Shown: piece after piece, positions 21,780-33,586 of the stretch
Layout of the letters: every line of letters begins with the position of its first letter
Numbering within the stretch: the first letter of the stretch is position 1
From: Ceratothoa steindachneri
Taxonomy: Eukaryota; Arthropoda; Malacostraca; Isopoda; Cymothoidae
DNA length: 64,000 bases
Direction of reading: 5' to 3'
NCBI GenBank assembly: GCA_963969495.1
Contig: OZ018324.1
Coordinates: 51,206,861-51,270,860, forward strand
Notes under the pieces: generated by a model
Databases searched by the model: none
Seen by the model: the letters and a program-made list of their open reading frames with translations, nothing else
Told to the model about the DNA's origin: nothing
Made by a program: the position numbers and the translations under genes

Positions 21780-21875
21780 TCTCGTTCTTAAAATATAAGG
21801 TTATGGAAATTAAAAGGTTTTCAATAGATATCTCCTAAAAATTTACTAATCTATTTTTTTCGATCCATGGTTATT
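21780..21875 (+). repeat. Direct repeat of 20728-20905 lacking the insertion
   Basis: About 90 bp here match the flanks at 20728-20753 and 20843-20905 (shared TAAAAGGTTTTCAAT, GATATCTCCTAAAAATTTAC). It serves as an empty-site comparison for the SINE-like unit. Confidence 0.75.
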
Positions 21876-22249
21876 TTCTAGGATACAGTTAAGAACAAAT
21901 TTATCGGAATTCTTTGCATATACGGACAAAACAACCCTCAGAGCCCTTTTTTATTCATCTAAATTTAATTTTATGCACAAAAAAATAAAAATAACATCCA
22001 TGCCTTAATTTTAATACATTTTATGACCTTCATGATTTGATTTTTTTTTTTTAATTCCAAAACATGCGCTAATCATATTTATTTCTTCTGAACTCTTAGA
22101 AAGAACTTTGATAAAAGCTTCAAATATATGAAAAACCAGCCATGCGGGCTGTTTATCGAACTGTGAAGAAAATCTTTGATAGAAATTGGATAAAAGCTTC
22201 AAATATACCGAAATGACTCACAAGCTAAAATTCAAACTGTTCAAAGAAG

Positions 22250-23240
22250 TTGAATTCCTAAAATATAGTTTTATGGATATATATTGGAAACCTTTTAATT
22301 TGTTTATACCAAAAGGCCGGTGCCATAGCCGAAACGACCGTAGGCCACAGACCGAAGATCTGCCTGCGAAGCGGAAGCTCTTGTGAGAAGTACCGCACGT
22401 TCAGCATTTTTGTCTGAAGAAAAATGAAACCTGTGCGATTCGGCATATCAAGATATGCGGTTAAATGCTTGTGCGATCCGACGCTCCAGAGTTGGCATCT
22501 GAGTAGCAGCAAAAGAGATCGAAAGGTCGTCTAGGTAAGCGTAGCGAGAACATCTTACGGTAAGACTGAGTTGATACTGTTGATGCTCAGGACAGAGAAT
22601 GTGACACTGGGGACACTTCCCTGCACGCCCTCTCCCTGCTCTATTTTGCTGGGCATGGGTCCCTCCCCCGTACGCTGAATCGACGATCTTGCAGAAATTC
22701 AGATATAAAAATTGAGATGCGTCCCCTCGCCTCCATCGTATGGGGGTTTTCCATGATACCTAATTGCCATGCGGTATCATAGGCCTTCTTCGAAGGAAGG
22801 ACTCGCAGTCGGCACTTTTAATTCAAAGCAGACATTCCGACATGGAGTGAAACTTGCGGAAGCCGTATTGTCCATAGAATATGTGTCTTTCGAGGTCCAT
22901 GAAAAAGACTAATCTAACATTTACCAATTTCTTCATTAACTTGAAGACGCAAGAGGTTAAAGAGATTGGGTGGAAACCGGAATGGCTATAGTTATCCCTC
23001 CCAGGTAGGCCAAAATTATGCAAGGTAGTATACACTCTATCCAGATCTTGTTGAACAAGTCTAACAGAAAGGCCTGTCTTGCTCACCTAGGTGTCGAAGC
23101 ATAGTGTACGGGGCATCTTCCTGACTAGGGGCTGTGTCCGCGCATGAGCAATAGCAGAACGCAATTCACTCAATGTAAACCTGTCGTTGAAAGGTTCTCT
23201 GCCTATGGAGGTAAAGTACAGTCGGCGGCCTTCAGTTACA
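22250..23240 (-). pseudogene. LINE reverse-transcriptase fragment (I/Jockey-type)
   Basis: On the minus strand, from high to low coordinate, the order is: FTLSELRSAIA (pre-RT linker, about 23190-23150), FHPISLTSCVFKLMKKLV and QYGFRKFHSMSECLL (RT fingers, 22823-23086), then YAYLDDLSISF near 22545-22510, a YxDD-type palm motif. The frame is broken several times between these blocks, and the 22560-22820 stretch is scrambled. The 3' end runs into a segment shared with the SINE-like units at 20.75 and 21.43 kb. It is clearly a LINE; the clade is uncertain. Confidence 0.72.
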
Positions 23241-23261
23241 CCATTGTCAGTAAATGAGGTG

Positions 23262-23287
23262 GAGAGAGAGAGAGAGAGAGAGAGAGA

Positions 23288-23323
<36 letters not shown>

Positions 23324-23345
23324 GAGAGAGAGAGAGAGAGAGAGC
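23262..23345. repeat. (GA)n microsatellite
   Basis: About 84 bp of GA repeat with a few interruptions directly upstream of the LINE linker region. Long arginine/glutamate or serine/leucine open frames over it are artefacts. Confidence 0.97.
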
Positions 23346-23451
23346 GTGTATGATCGAGTCACGAGAAAGGGATTTCGAGCGAAGGAGCCCTGCTTTCAGA
23401 CCAGCGATAAACGTCCGGAGCGATAACACGCCAGAACCACGTCCCGTTTAT

Positions 23452-24240
23452 GGTGTTACGAACCTCACCGCTGATTCCCGCTACCGTGGCTGTGGGACCG
23501 AACCGATAATGCTTCCATCAGCAAACATTGGAACTTCCGGCGTAGTACTATATATTCTCCACCCAGAGAATAATCAAGAAAGTATTCTTAGAGCTTTCGG
23601 GTCGCGAGCTATCTCCACGTTGCTTCCAAGTAAGCAAGCCCACGCAATACAGAAGGTATTCATGTGGCATCATAAGAGGTCTCTGGAATCATTCATTGAC
23701 GACGCGCAATCCTCCAGCGACAAACCCCGGTGCTATTTGGTCTCGCAGCAGGAATCCATATTCGGAACGACGAAGATTACCTCTGAAGTATCGTGCTTAA
23801 CCCTCCTCCTCGAAGAAATACTATACCCCAAGTACCCATACTCGTGGTCTTCTCCAGAAAATCGTAAGACTTACATTTTCTTTCATCGTTGAAGAGGCGT
23901 GCGTGACGCTCTCAGACAGAGCTACTCACCTCACGATCTCCTCCCGGTCCTTCTCGGGTAATTATTGTCATAATTATTGAGCCTCGTACGGCTAAGACTC
24001 ACCTCGTAGTCGCCTCCCGCTTTCACTCGGGTAATTACTGTACTTATTGAGCCTAGTACGGCTAAGACGAGTCCTACTTGTGATTTCAATTTCATCATTT
24101 AAGAACGGTGTTAGCTAAATCGCCTGTATATTATTCTGTAAATATTTATTGTTGTTTGTATAAGATTAAAGATTAATTTTGTTTTTCTGTTTAAATCCTC
24201 CAACCACCAAAGCCTAATTAAATAGTAATAATACCGGGTG
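23452..24240 (+). repeat. Possible solo or 5' LTR of an unidentified retrotransposon
   Basis: The sequence begins TGTTACGAACCTCACCGC, a common style of LTR start, and ends in a T-rich stretch with TAAAGATTAATTTTG. It contains a ~70-bp internal duplication. A 212-codon plus-strand frame that starts in the GA microsatellite covers it but shows no known motif. No second LTR, primer-binding site or internal coding sequence was identified, so this stays tentative. Confidence 0.3.
23929..24069. repeat. ~70-bp tandem duplication
   Basis: Two adjacent units share CTCGGGTAATTA and TTATTGAGCC followed by TACGGCTAAGAC, and begin with CACCTC. They are about 72 and 69 bp long and diverged by a few substitutions. 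Confidence 0.85.
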
Positions 24241-24945
24241 ACGATTAATTCATTCATGTTATTCAAAATCCCATCTCACTCAAGGAAATCTTTTCCTAAT
24301 TTGGGGCTGTCGTCTTTCCTTTTGTGCATCTTTGGAGGGAAAGCCAAAAGGGTTCAGGTTCGGGTGCCTGAACTCGACGACAATCATGAAGTGCATTAAA
24401 TGCTGGTGAAGTGGTATCACGACTAGAGAATGCAGAGAAACCGACCGCGAAACACTCTGCCACGGACGCGTAGTTCTTGACTGAGGTCGCATTCTCCTGG
24501 AAAGCGGGAGGGGGTCCTAAGCGAACCTTTGGCGAATCGTTTTGACTCGCTTCCGCATCTCTGCAAGAGGGCTCTTCCCGTTAAGTAAAGTGACTGCTAG
24601 CAACGTAACCTAACACTAGCACCAGAAATGCATGGGAGGTGAAAAAATTGTAAGCTTGGCTATTGGCCACAATGTAACCTATTATCCAAATAAATTAATG
24701 TATACTATTTTATAATTTCTCAGATGCAGTGAGAGAATATTTGCAGCCACAACAGGCACCTGTGGAAGCTACTACAGAAGAGCTATAACTGTTTTCACCT
24801 GAGCCTCTCAGTGAAAAAGAGTGTAAGTTTAATCAAATTTATAATATGTTTGCAGTACAATTACTTTTCATGAACACTGTTTTATTTATATATACAATAT
24901 GAATTTCATATTTGTACCATACTATAATGGAGTACTTTGGAGGTA

Positions 24946-26272
24946 TTAGGTTGAAGAATAAGTTCTTGCGTTTTTTGTAATGTTGTGTTGATTTAAGTTT
25001 TGTTGACGTGATTTGTGCACATATTAAGAAACAATAATAAATAATGAGAGCAAAATTTGCAAAGGTTAGGATACGTCTTGAGTTGAATAATAAGTCATTG
25101 CGGTTTATTTAAAAGTTGTGTTAATTTAATTTTTGTTCTGTACCCTCAAAATGGAATGTCAAGTTGAAAGAAAGGCGCATTTTCGACACTTGTTGTTATT
25201 CATTTTCAATCGAGACGAGAACAATGCAAACGCAGCCAAAGCTCGTCGTGATATTTGAGCTGCGTACGGAGAAAATGCTTTATCAGAAAGGACAGTTCAA
25301 TGGTGGTTTTCACGTTTCAAAAACGGTCATTTCAATCTTAATGACGAAGAACGTTCTGGTCGCTCCATTAAGTTGGATGAAGATCGATTGAACGACCTTC
25401 TTCATGAAAATCCTTGTTAATCGACTAGAGAATTGGCTGTACAATTGGCGTGTGATCAGAAAACTGTAGTGAATCACCTTTATTCGATGGGGAGAGTTCA
25501 AAAACTCGGTGTAAGGGTTCCGCACGCTTTAAGCAAAAGCAACAAACTTAAACGCTCCACGGTTGACGCAGATTTGCTTGCTCGTCACAAGGCTACTCGT
25601 GGATATAAGGACATATTTCTTCACCGCATCATCCTGGCGACGAAAAGTGGTGTGTTTATGTCAACATGAACCATCGAAAACAATGGCTTAGCCCCAATAA
25701 AAAACCACTTCCGTGATTAAAGCAAGGACTTCATCCACGAAAGACGATGCTGTGTGTCTGGTGGGATTGTGATGTCATCATTCTTTATGAGCCCCTTGCG
25801 AACAACGACATTGTTAATGCAGAACTCTACGTTCAACAAATGTATCGACTCGACGAAGCTATTCGTGAAAAGCGACCTCATCGACGATATGGAGTCCTTC
25901 TGCAACAAGACAATACTCGTCTTCACATTGCCAATATGACAAAAGACGCCATCCAAACGCTTAATTGGGAAATCCTGCCGCATCCTCCATATTCGCCAAA
26001 CTGGGCTCCATCGAATTTCCATCTGTTCCGATCGCTCTCCAACAATTTGCGCAAAGTTTCGTTCAATACTGATGTGGAATTAAGAACCTGGTTAGACGAA
26101 TTCTTCAAGTCAAAATTCAGAGATTTTTATTGTAGAGGCATCGAAAAACTAGTTGAACGTTGGGAAGAAGTCGTAAATAGCAATGGAGAATACATTATTG
26201 ATTAAATCGCATATTGTTATCAATTAAAAATGAAGTTTTTCTGAAACCGCAAAAACCTATTCCTCAACCTAA
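24946..26272 (+). mobile_element. mariner transposon, inactive, inserted in the hAT relic
   Basis: The left end TTAGGTTGAAGAATAAGTTC (24946) matches the right end read in reverse complement, TTAGGTTGAGGAATAGGTTT (26272 leftwards), giving terminal inverted repeats of about 25-30 bp with several mismatches. A TA precedes the left end, as expected for TA-target insertion; the right TA is not preserved. A second left-end-like segment lies at about 25079-25135 (see findings). Length, 1.3 kb, is normal for mariner. Confidence 0.85.
25151..26205 (+). pseudogene. mariner transposase (DD34D type), frameshifted
   Basis: The ATG at 25151 opens MECQVERKAHFRHLL followed by a helix-turn-helix region (LSERTVQWWFSRFK). 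After a frame break and an in-frame stop near 25418 come LACDQKTVVNHL, GDEKWCVYVNM (near 25640-25672, with the first catalytic Asp), WWDCDVIILYE, LLQQDNTRLHIA (second Asp) and HPPYSPNWAPSNFHLF. In active enzymes the last block reads APSD; here the third catalytic Asp is Asn. With that change plus at least two frame breaks and stops, the copy is dead. Confidence 0.88.
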
Positions 26273-26599
26273 GAGAATGAATGTAGAGATGTCATTGTAT
26301 GCCATACTGTTTTGGGTTTTACTCAGTGGCATCACTTCAGGCTGAGGCAGCAAGCAGCAGCAGCACATCAGCTAGTGAGATACAGCTTCAGCACTCAACT
26401 CCAGGTCAGTATTTATGCTGTTTGTTACAGTAGTTGCATTTATCGATCTATGTCTTATCTATAAATAATTAAAATCCAATAAATATTATCTGTATCATGG
26501 TATAATGAAATACTTAGTAGGTACAATGAATGCAAAAGCCAGAGATTCAATTGAAAGAACCAGCAGCAGCAGACTCAATGTTACAATCTAGCAGTCTGA

Positions 26600-28850
26600 A
26601 GACACATCATCAGCATTAACAGATGTCTGTGAATCTGTCAAGGCTGCCCCCATTGACCCTGCTATACGCCACACCAACTGTCTGATACAATGAGGACCGA
26701 GTTAGCTAGTCGAGGACCTTATGAGGTAAAATCAGACTTCACATTTCTTAAAATAGAGGATGGAAGAAGTTGCCATCACCACAACTTCCACATACATATA
26801 GTGAATGGGGCTAGAGAACGTGGCTGTAGTATACCCACCCCCAAACGATAGTTTATTCTGTTTCTGTAGCAAATCTTCTCTCAGAAAGCATTTAAATTAA
26901 GCATGGGTGGTTTTAATGACTGAAAAAACTGTAGTGACACTCTCAAAATGCATGAATATAATCCTGAACACACTATAAACATGAGATCATGGAAGGAACT
27001 AGAGAGTCATATAAAAACAGGCCAAACAATAGACAGAGTGGAAATGACACATACAAATGCAGAAAGGAGAAGGTGGCAAGTGCTAACAAGGTTTGTAGTA
27101 ATCATTCGGTCGTTAGCAGAGCGAAACATTGCTATCAGGGAGACCACTGACAAACTAACTGAACCTAATAATGGTAATTTTCGAAAAGAAGTAGAGCTCA
27201 TGGCTCATTTTGACCCTGTCCTGGAGGCGCATGTTGCTAAGGTGGAAGGAGGAGCCAAACATACATCATATCTTGGAAAAAACGTTCAAAATTAACTCAT
27301 TGATTGCATTATTGAAAGGATTGTAGAGTCCATTGTGTTTGAAATCAGACAGTCCAAATACTTTCATCAATTTTAGACTGCAATCCAGATTAGAGCCATA
27401 GGGAGCAATTTTCCATAATCATTAAAATTGTTTCAGTTGATTGCACTCCACAAGTAAACGAGCATTTCTTGGGGTTCCTTGAGGCAGAAGAAACCACTGG
27501 AGAAAGCCTGTCATCCCTCATTTTAAGGAGACTCCAAGAGATACATATCCGATTTAAAAACTGTAGAAGATAGTCTTATGGTAATGGAACAAACATGAAG
27601 GGGGAAAAGAAGGGAGTCCAAGCCAGAATACTGCAAATCAATCCTAGAGCATTATTTTTGCCATGCGGAGCGCACGCTGTTAATCTAGTTGTTTCGGATG
27701 CCACAAAGAGCTCTGTAGATGCAACGGGCTAGTTTGGCTACCTTAAAAAACTTTTAACATTGATTTCTGCCTCTACCCAAAGGTTGTCCATTTTAAAAAA
27801 AGCATGTGGACACAACATTAAAATCTTGGGCAGACACTCGATGGGACAGCCGAATTAATAGCGTAGCGGCTGTAAGGTTTCAGGCTGCAAAGGTTAGAGA
27901 TGCTCTCTTAAAGGTGAGAAACAGCACTGTTGATCCAGCCATGAAAATTGAAGCACAGTCTTTACCTGAAGAGGTGTGTTCATACTCTTTCTGTATTTAC
28001 TGTATTTACACTGTTGTCTGGTATGACATTCTAACGAAAGTTCAGAATATTAATTAACTGCTGCAGTCAGTAAGCATGCACATAGATGTAGCTGTGGATC
28101 TACTGAAAAAAGCTGAGGTCTTCCTAGCCAGCTATCAGAAATACTGGCTTTGCTGTTGCCCAATACTCTGCAAAAGAAATGTGCGAGGACATGAATGTGG
28201 TTGCTGCTCTAAAACAGAAGAAACTCAGATCTACCAAAAGGCAGTTTTCATATAAGGCTCCCGATGAGCAGCTCAATAATGCATTGAAGAGAATGGAAGT
28301 TTCCTTTTTCAATGCAGTTGTTGATGTGTGCAATTCATCACTAAGAGAGAAAACATAAAAGATGAGTGGCATTGCCAATAAATTTTAGTGTTCTCATAAA
28401 CTTCCCTGATCTGCCACCTGATGAGCTTGGGAAGCAAGCTAAAGAACTGACTAAAAACCTGACCTTTGGAGATAAGTCGGACTTATTTGTAGAAGAATTG
28501 ATTGTGGAAATGCAATCTTTTCCAACTTGGCCCAAATGCAAGATGAAAATACTTAACCTTTTGTTTTGGGGAAGGAGAAAAATCTAAAGGAAGTATGTCC
28601 CAATACGTGGATAGCACTGAGAATCGCTCTCACCACTCCAGTGACTGTGACATATGCTGAGAGAAGCTTCTCCAAGCTCAAGCTGATTAAAACTTATTTG
28701 AGTTTTACAATGTCTCAGAAACGCCTTTTATGGACTGGCAGTAATAAATATTAATCAGAAAGTCTCTAAACAAATTTCATTTGATGAAACCATAGATGCC
28801 TTTACTGCTATGAAGCCCAGACGTGTGAAGTTTTGATGAACATTGGAGAT
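26600..28850 (+). pseudogene. hAT transposase (ZMYM1-like), degenerate
   Basis: N-terminal TTF-like blocks appear at about 26715-26900 (RGPYEVKSDFTF, EDGRSCHHHNFH). The core is at 26948-27295 (RSWKELESHIKTGQTIDR, AERRRWQVLTRF, VELMAHFDPVLEAH, HTSYLGKNVQN). A later core part, DTRWDSRINSVAAVRF, lies near 27825, and the C-terminal dimerisation block AERSFSKLKLIKTYL at about 28650-28705. This order is that of hAT transposases of the type domesticated in vertebrates as ZMYM-like proteins. Stops and frameshifts are scattered throughout (for example near 27420-27800), so no active enzyme is encoded. GT...AG borders at about 27976-28067 look like an intron. Confidence 0.78.
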
Positions 28851-29169
28851 CTTAATGCTATTTGTCGTTTAAGATTGCCTTGTTTGCACACTTTGTTCAT
28901 TGTTTTAAAGAGTTTTGTTACTGAATAGGATAACCAATCAGAAAAGTAGAAATTTTCCTTGCTCTGAAACTTTTATATTATATTTTTACTTTTGATTGCA
29001 CTGTTTTACATTGCTTTTTGGATTTTGCATTTTTTTCAGAACATTTGCACTGCACTGGGAACTGTTACTTATTATATTATTATTAATATAATTATTAAAA
29101 TAGTTTGTATCTTTTCTACAGGTTGTTGTGTTGCAGTTTTGCATTTAAAGTGACCTAGAGTCGGCCCTG

Positions 29170-29437
29170 CATCCACATGCATACAATGGGGGGAGAGGGA
29201 GATGGGTAAAGATAGAATTTTCCTAACGAGTAAATTCCAACACGCCATATCCAATTACAAATTTTCCCTTTTTTCTCCTTTCAACGATTATCAGTATGCG
29301 TAGACGTTATATATTTATACACAGACACAAACACACACACACACACACACACACATGCATCACGGATTCATGGAGTAAATGTTATAACCGGAGAGTACAT
29401 GCTGTAAAACTGGTCCCCGTAAAAGACGTCTAATTAT
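29170..29437 (+). repeat. Repeat R, copy 1 (flank of the hAT end)
   Basis: About 268 bp beginning CATCCACATGCATACAATGG, including a (AC)n run at 29331-29355, match 45336-45588. Homology starts in the last ~10 bp of the hAT end and stops near CGTCTAATTAT. The meaning of this shared border is discussed in findings. Confidence 0.85.
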
Positions 29438-29979
29438 GACTGCTTTGGTTGCCTTAGCTCGCTAAATCCCTATTGTTTCGGTGAAGACTGTGTTTGTGCC
29501 TAAATTTTGATTGCACTGAGAATTGTACGTTTACCGCGCGTTTGGTGAATCCTTTTGGATAAGTTTTGGCAGTGTCGTAAAGAAACTCATTCACGAAATT
29601 TTGCCTCTAAAATTGTGAAATTTTCACTCGCTTTCGTGCGCCCGTGGCAAGGATTGAACTTGTTTCCCCCCATCCCCCCATCCCCTCCATCCCTTCCCTT
29701 CCCCGCTCTTCATCGCGTCTCCTTGGTCGGATAACAACCTATAGGCATTCCAAAAGCGCCTACTCTGGAGGTAAAGTACATTTTAAAAAAGTATATTTTT
29801 TTTTTTGGGGGGGGGGTGACAGGGGCACCTCTCTTGAAAAATCTTTCCTCTCTTAAACCTAGTGATAAATTCTCTCTCAAACTACACACACGCACACATA
29901 CAAATGCAAACAATCACACGCTTACTACGTGGGGATTTTCCATTTTAAATTAAATTTTCCGTATCCCATATGAGGAGAT
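29438..29979. other. Unassigned sequence
   Basis: No supported gene. A C/T-rich stretch lies at 29668-29705 and a T/G homopolymer junction at 29798-29817. Confidence 0.4.
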
Positions 29980-29989
29980 GGAAAATTAA

Positions 29990-30376
29990 ATGAGGGAGAG
30001 ACGGCGGATTCCGCTGAAGACCCTCTCGGATGGCATCAAGCCGGACAGTGGGAGGGTCTTTACACAAATCTATGGTGACTTGCGTATTGCTCTAGTTAAA
30101 CTCGCCGATACCCACAATAGATACACGGCAATCTGTTCCAAGGAGGCTGACTGCGAAGCACTCACCTCCCAAAAGGCTGCAGAGTGCTTAAAGAACATCA
30201 ATCTGAAACCTCACACACCACCACAGATCAAAACACACCGCAGTGTTATCCTTCGCGGCATCGATCCTTGGGTTGGGGGCCACTCTGTCGAAGAAATCCA
30301 GGCGGAGGTGGAAAAATCACACCTGGGCGAAGGTTTCGGAAATCCTAAAGTTCAAAGACTATACTCATGTCTTTAA
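29990..30376 (+). pseudogene. LINE ORF1 N-terminal fragment (copy A)
   Basis: The 128-residue frame includes KAAECLKNINLKPHTPPQIK and ILRGIDPWVGGHSVEEIQAE. The DPWV...EI segment parallels DPWVQEIENEIERNH in ORF1 of copy B, which supports assignment to the same family. ORF1 proteins of this group bind RNA and end in zinc knuckles; that part is deleted here. The ORF1 start is not certain. Confidence 0.6.
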
Positions 30377-30389
30377 GTAGTCTTTACTG

Positions 30390-30930
30390 ATACGGCTATG
30401 GCGGTTAATGCCACGGAGGGAGGTATGACTCCTTCAATGACTACGTCTGCCATGAGCAGATTAAACATGAGGAGTTTATCGACCTCGAGATGTGCAATAG
30501 CTGTGAAAAGAGGTCTTGACTTTAGATCAATAAGTGGACTCGATGAATCATACCTCGCTGTGGAGGTCCATACGGCAGTGGGCCGCTTGGTCCTGGCCAC
30601 ACAAGTACCAGCCTCTGAGGAAAGAGTACTTACCCATTCACAGCTTCCTGCAACTTTGTGGTCATGGCAGAACCGTTCCTTTTGCTGGCGACCTCATTGC
30701 GAGAAGTGCTGCCTCAGATTACACGTCAACCAACCTAGAAGGTATGAATCTTAACACCCTTATTGACAGGCAAATTATAACAAGAACTGGACCAGATTTC
30801 CCAACATTCATTACACATAGATCAGCCACAAAACCAGACATATTGCTCACTAGCACTGTGTTCCCCTGCAATACTTCATTGAATGGAGCCCTCCTATCCC
30901 CAGCGACCACCATCTATCCTTATTAAAATC
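30390..30930 (+). pseudogene. LINE endonuclease, C-terminal half (copy A), frameshifted
   Basis: Two overlapping frames (30398-30754 and 30534-30926) cover an apurinic-endonuclease-like domain. RGLDFRSISGLDESYLAVEV parallels RDLKFTHLPELDESFIAI in copy B. PDFPTFITHRSATKPDILL is the usual region before the C-terminal Asp-His. The expected terminal SDH is not preserved, and a frame break lies near 30620. Confidence 0.7.
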
Positions 30931-31139
30931 TTAACCTCCCCCATTCAGGTCCCCATCCCAGAACGCAAGAACTACGCTCGCGCCAACTGGGATACTTATA
31001 AACAACTCCTCGAAAATTACAACCCTGACCCCTTAATTAAAATTAATGAATATTTATTAAAAGCAGATAAGGAGGCCAGCCTCCGAGTTAAATATAAAAA
31101 TCTTCCGGCACCTCCTTGGACCCCTAGAATGTAAACCCT

Positions 31140-32410
31140 CGCGAAGGAATACCGGGAACGGATCAATGAAGTAAACCTTACTGGCCCCAACATTGCTATG
31201 CACAGACGAACACAACAGATATGCGACGAATTAATGACTCTTATTACGGACCAACAGAATGGACTTTGGAACAATTTGATAGACGGACTGAATATAGAAA
31301 ACGACTCACGTACATTCTGGCAGACAGTAAAAAGACTAAGAGGCGGACAGACACAAAGGACCATAAAACTTGCACGTGACAATACAGAAATTTGAGACGC
31401 GGAAGAAATCGAAGAGGAATTCAGACTCTTATGGGCATCTATATTTAAGATATCCCCGAAGAGAATGATAACATTGATTTAGACTTCGAAGACAGAATAA
31501 TAAATGATTTGAACGACCAGATACACAAAACCCATCCTCACCATTATGTACGGCAGGAAAGGGATATGGATGGATTCGGCGGTAGAATTACTGCCGAAGA
31601 ACTCTCGGAAACCTTAAAATCCTTTTGTCAACGAGCACCATGGAGGACAGGACTGACAAGGGAGTATCTTATTCGAGACGCGCCTAACATCCTTCTGGGG
31701 CTCATGAATATCATGAATGCCTGCCTGAACGTGGATTACTTCCCTGACCACTCGAAGGTAGCAAAAATGATATTCATTCCCAAAGCCGGTAAGCCACCGG
31801 ACAGTTCAGCTAACTTCAGGCCTATATCTCTCATAGAATTTGCAGGGAAAGTCTTGGAATAAATATTGGCCAATAGAGTGAATACGTTCCTCGTGGAAAA
31901 TAATTTTCACAACAACCAGCAACATGGCTTCCGAAGAAAGCGAGGAACGGACACGGCGTTAGCCGTAATCACCGAGAAGTTGGCAAAGGTAAAAGCAGAA
32001 GGACGCCATGAAAATTTGTTACTCCGCGACGTCAAAAAGGCTTTTGACAAAGTATGGAGGAGAGGATTGCAATACAAAACCTTACAACTGGGCCTCAATC
32101 CCATACTTGAAAAAATTCTATGCAATTACGAAATGGAGAGGAGAGCATTTGTGAACATTACACATTTCAATGGCCCAGAGTTCGAGCTCGAGGTGGGGGT
32201 GCCACAAGGCGGATGTATAAGTCCCTTGCTGTACAACATATACACCATCGACCTTCCTCAACCTCTGACTGAAGGCTCGTTATACATCCAATTTGCAGAC
32301 GATATAACGATGATCTGTACGACACCTTATCGGAATGTGAATTACATGGCACAGAGTTCGGCGGTGGAAATCGAAAACATCAACTCTATCGAAGGAAGAT
32401 GCAAGATATC
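31140..32410 (+). pseudogene. LINE reverse transcriptase (copy A), three frame breaks
   Basis: A pre-RT linker (31198-31395, ending RLRGGQTQRTIKL) is followed by 31509-31862 with AKMIFIPKAGKPPDSS and NFRPISLIEFAGKVLE. Then 31866-32410 has QHGFRRKRGTDTAL, RDVKKAFDKVWRRGL, GVPQGGCISPLLYNIY and YIQFADDITMI. The catalytic FADD is intact. A single TAA at 31860-31862 interrupts the fingers, with a further stop at 31395. Coding homology ends at about 32410, before the thumb and C-terminal domain, so the product could not be complete. Confidence 0.85.
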
Positions 32411-32470
32411 TAACCCCCCCTTCCCCGTGTGGCGGGTACACGCCTTCCATACCACACAGAGGGCACGGTA

Positions 32471-33009
<539 letters not shown>

Positions 33010-33019
33010 TGTAGTTAGG

Positions 33020-33554
33020 TAGCAGTCTTTCCTGAATGAAAATTTTGTTGAAGACCATTGTGTATTTTGCCTTAATTAATTTCCTTTGCCAAATTTCTCT
33101 TCTTCTAACTATCTCTTTTATTCCATCCTGTAGATGGTGGATCACCTGTCCAGTATTCATCTCTCTTTTAAATGAATGTGTTTGGTAAAAAACAAACTAA
33201 ATTGCTGAGCTTTCGATCATATTCGATCATCTTCGGAGCGTTTTGATATGTTCTTGCCTCCTTTACCGATGTAATGAGTGGAGTGAGGAACTCACAGAGT
33301 GAAACAAATGATGTTCAAAGTTTTTTAGTAGTAGATAGATAGTGGTAGAGATAGTTTGATGAAAACACACCGTTGATATTTTGCCCTGGTGATTGAGGCA
33401 TCTATTGCCTTTTTGTTTTGCTACTTTATTCTCTCTTTTGTATCTTTATGCTCTAACAATTCTCGTTTTTTGATAAATCTTTATATATATATATTCTTTT
33501 GTTTATTTTTATTTGTTTTTTGTTTTTTAGGCGTTAGTGTTTTGTGTTTGTTTT

Positions 33555-33586
<32 letters not shown>

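Larger units (their letters stand above)
24720..29169 (+). mobile_element. hAT-type transposon relic (ZMYM/TTF-type transposase), interrupted by mariner
   Basis: Plus-strand coding blocks of a hAT transposase lie in order from about 24725 to 28850, and the right end reads CCTAGAGTCGGCCCTG at 29154-29169, the reverse complement of a CAGGGCCGACTCTAGG-type hAT terminal repeat. The matching left end was not found. A mariner (24946-26272) lies inside. Intron-like borders are visible in three places, so the source may have been a spliced gene or spliced element. Confidence 0.62.
29980..32410 (+). mobile_element. Jockey-like LINE, copy A, internally deleted
   Basis: Three coding regions follow in order on the plus strand: an ORF1 N-terminal part (29990-30376), the endonuclease C-terminal half (about 30400-30930) and reverse transcriptase (about 31140-32410). 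The end of ORF1 and the start of the endonuclease are missing, so an internal deletion joined them near 30376. Sequence relatives are copy B (33020-38490, minus) and copy C (38636-39918, plus). After 32410 the coding sequence stops abruptly and a unit containing CAGTAGGGATCGAAAAACCC and a (TA)n array follows. Confidence 0.78.

Noticed and set aside
23187..23892. Arg/Glu-rich frame continuing into 160 residues of ordinary sequence
   Set aside because: The start is a GA microsatellite, the remainder has no motif I recognise, and it overlaps an LTR-like stretch.
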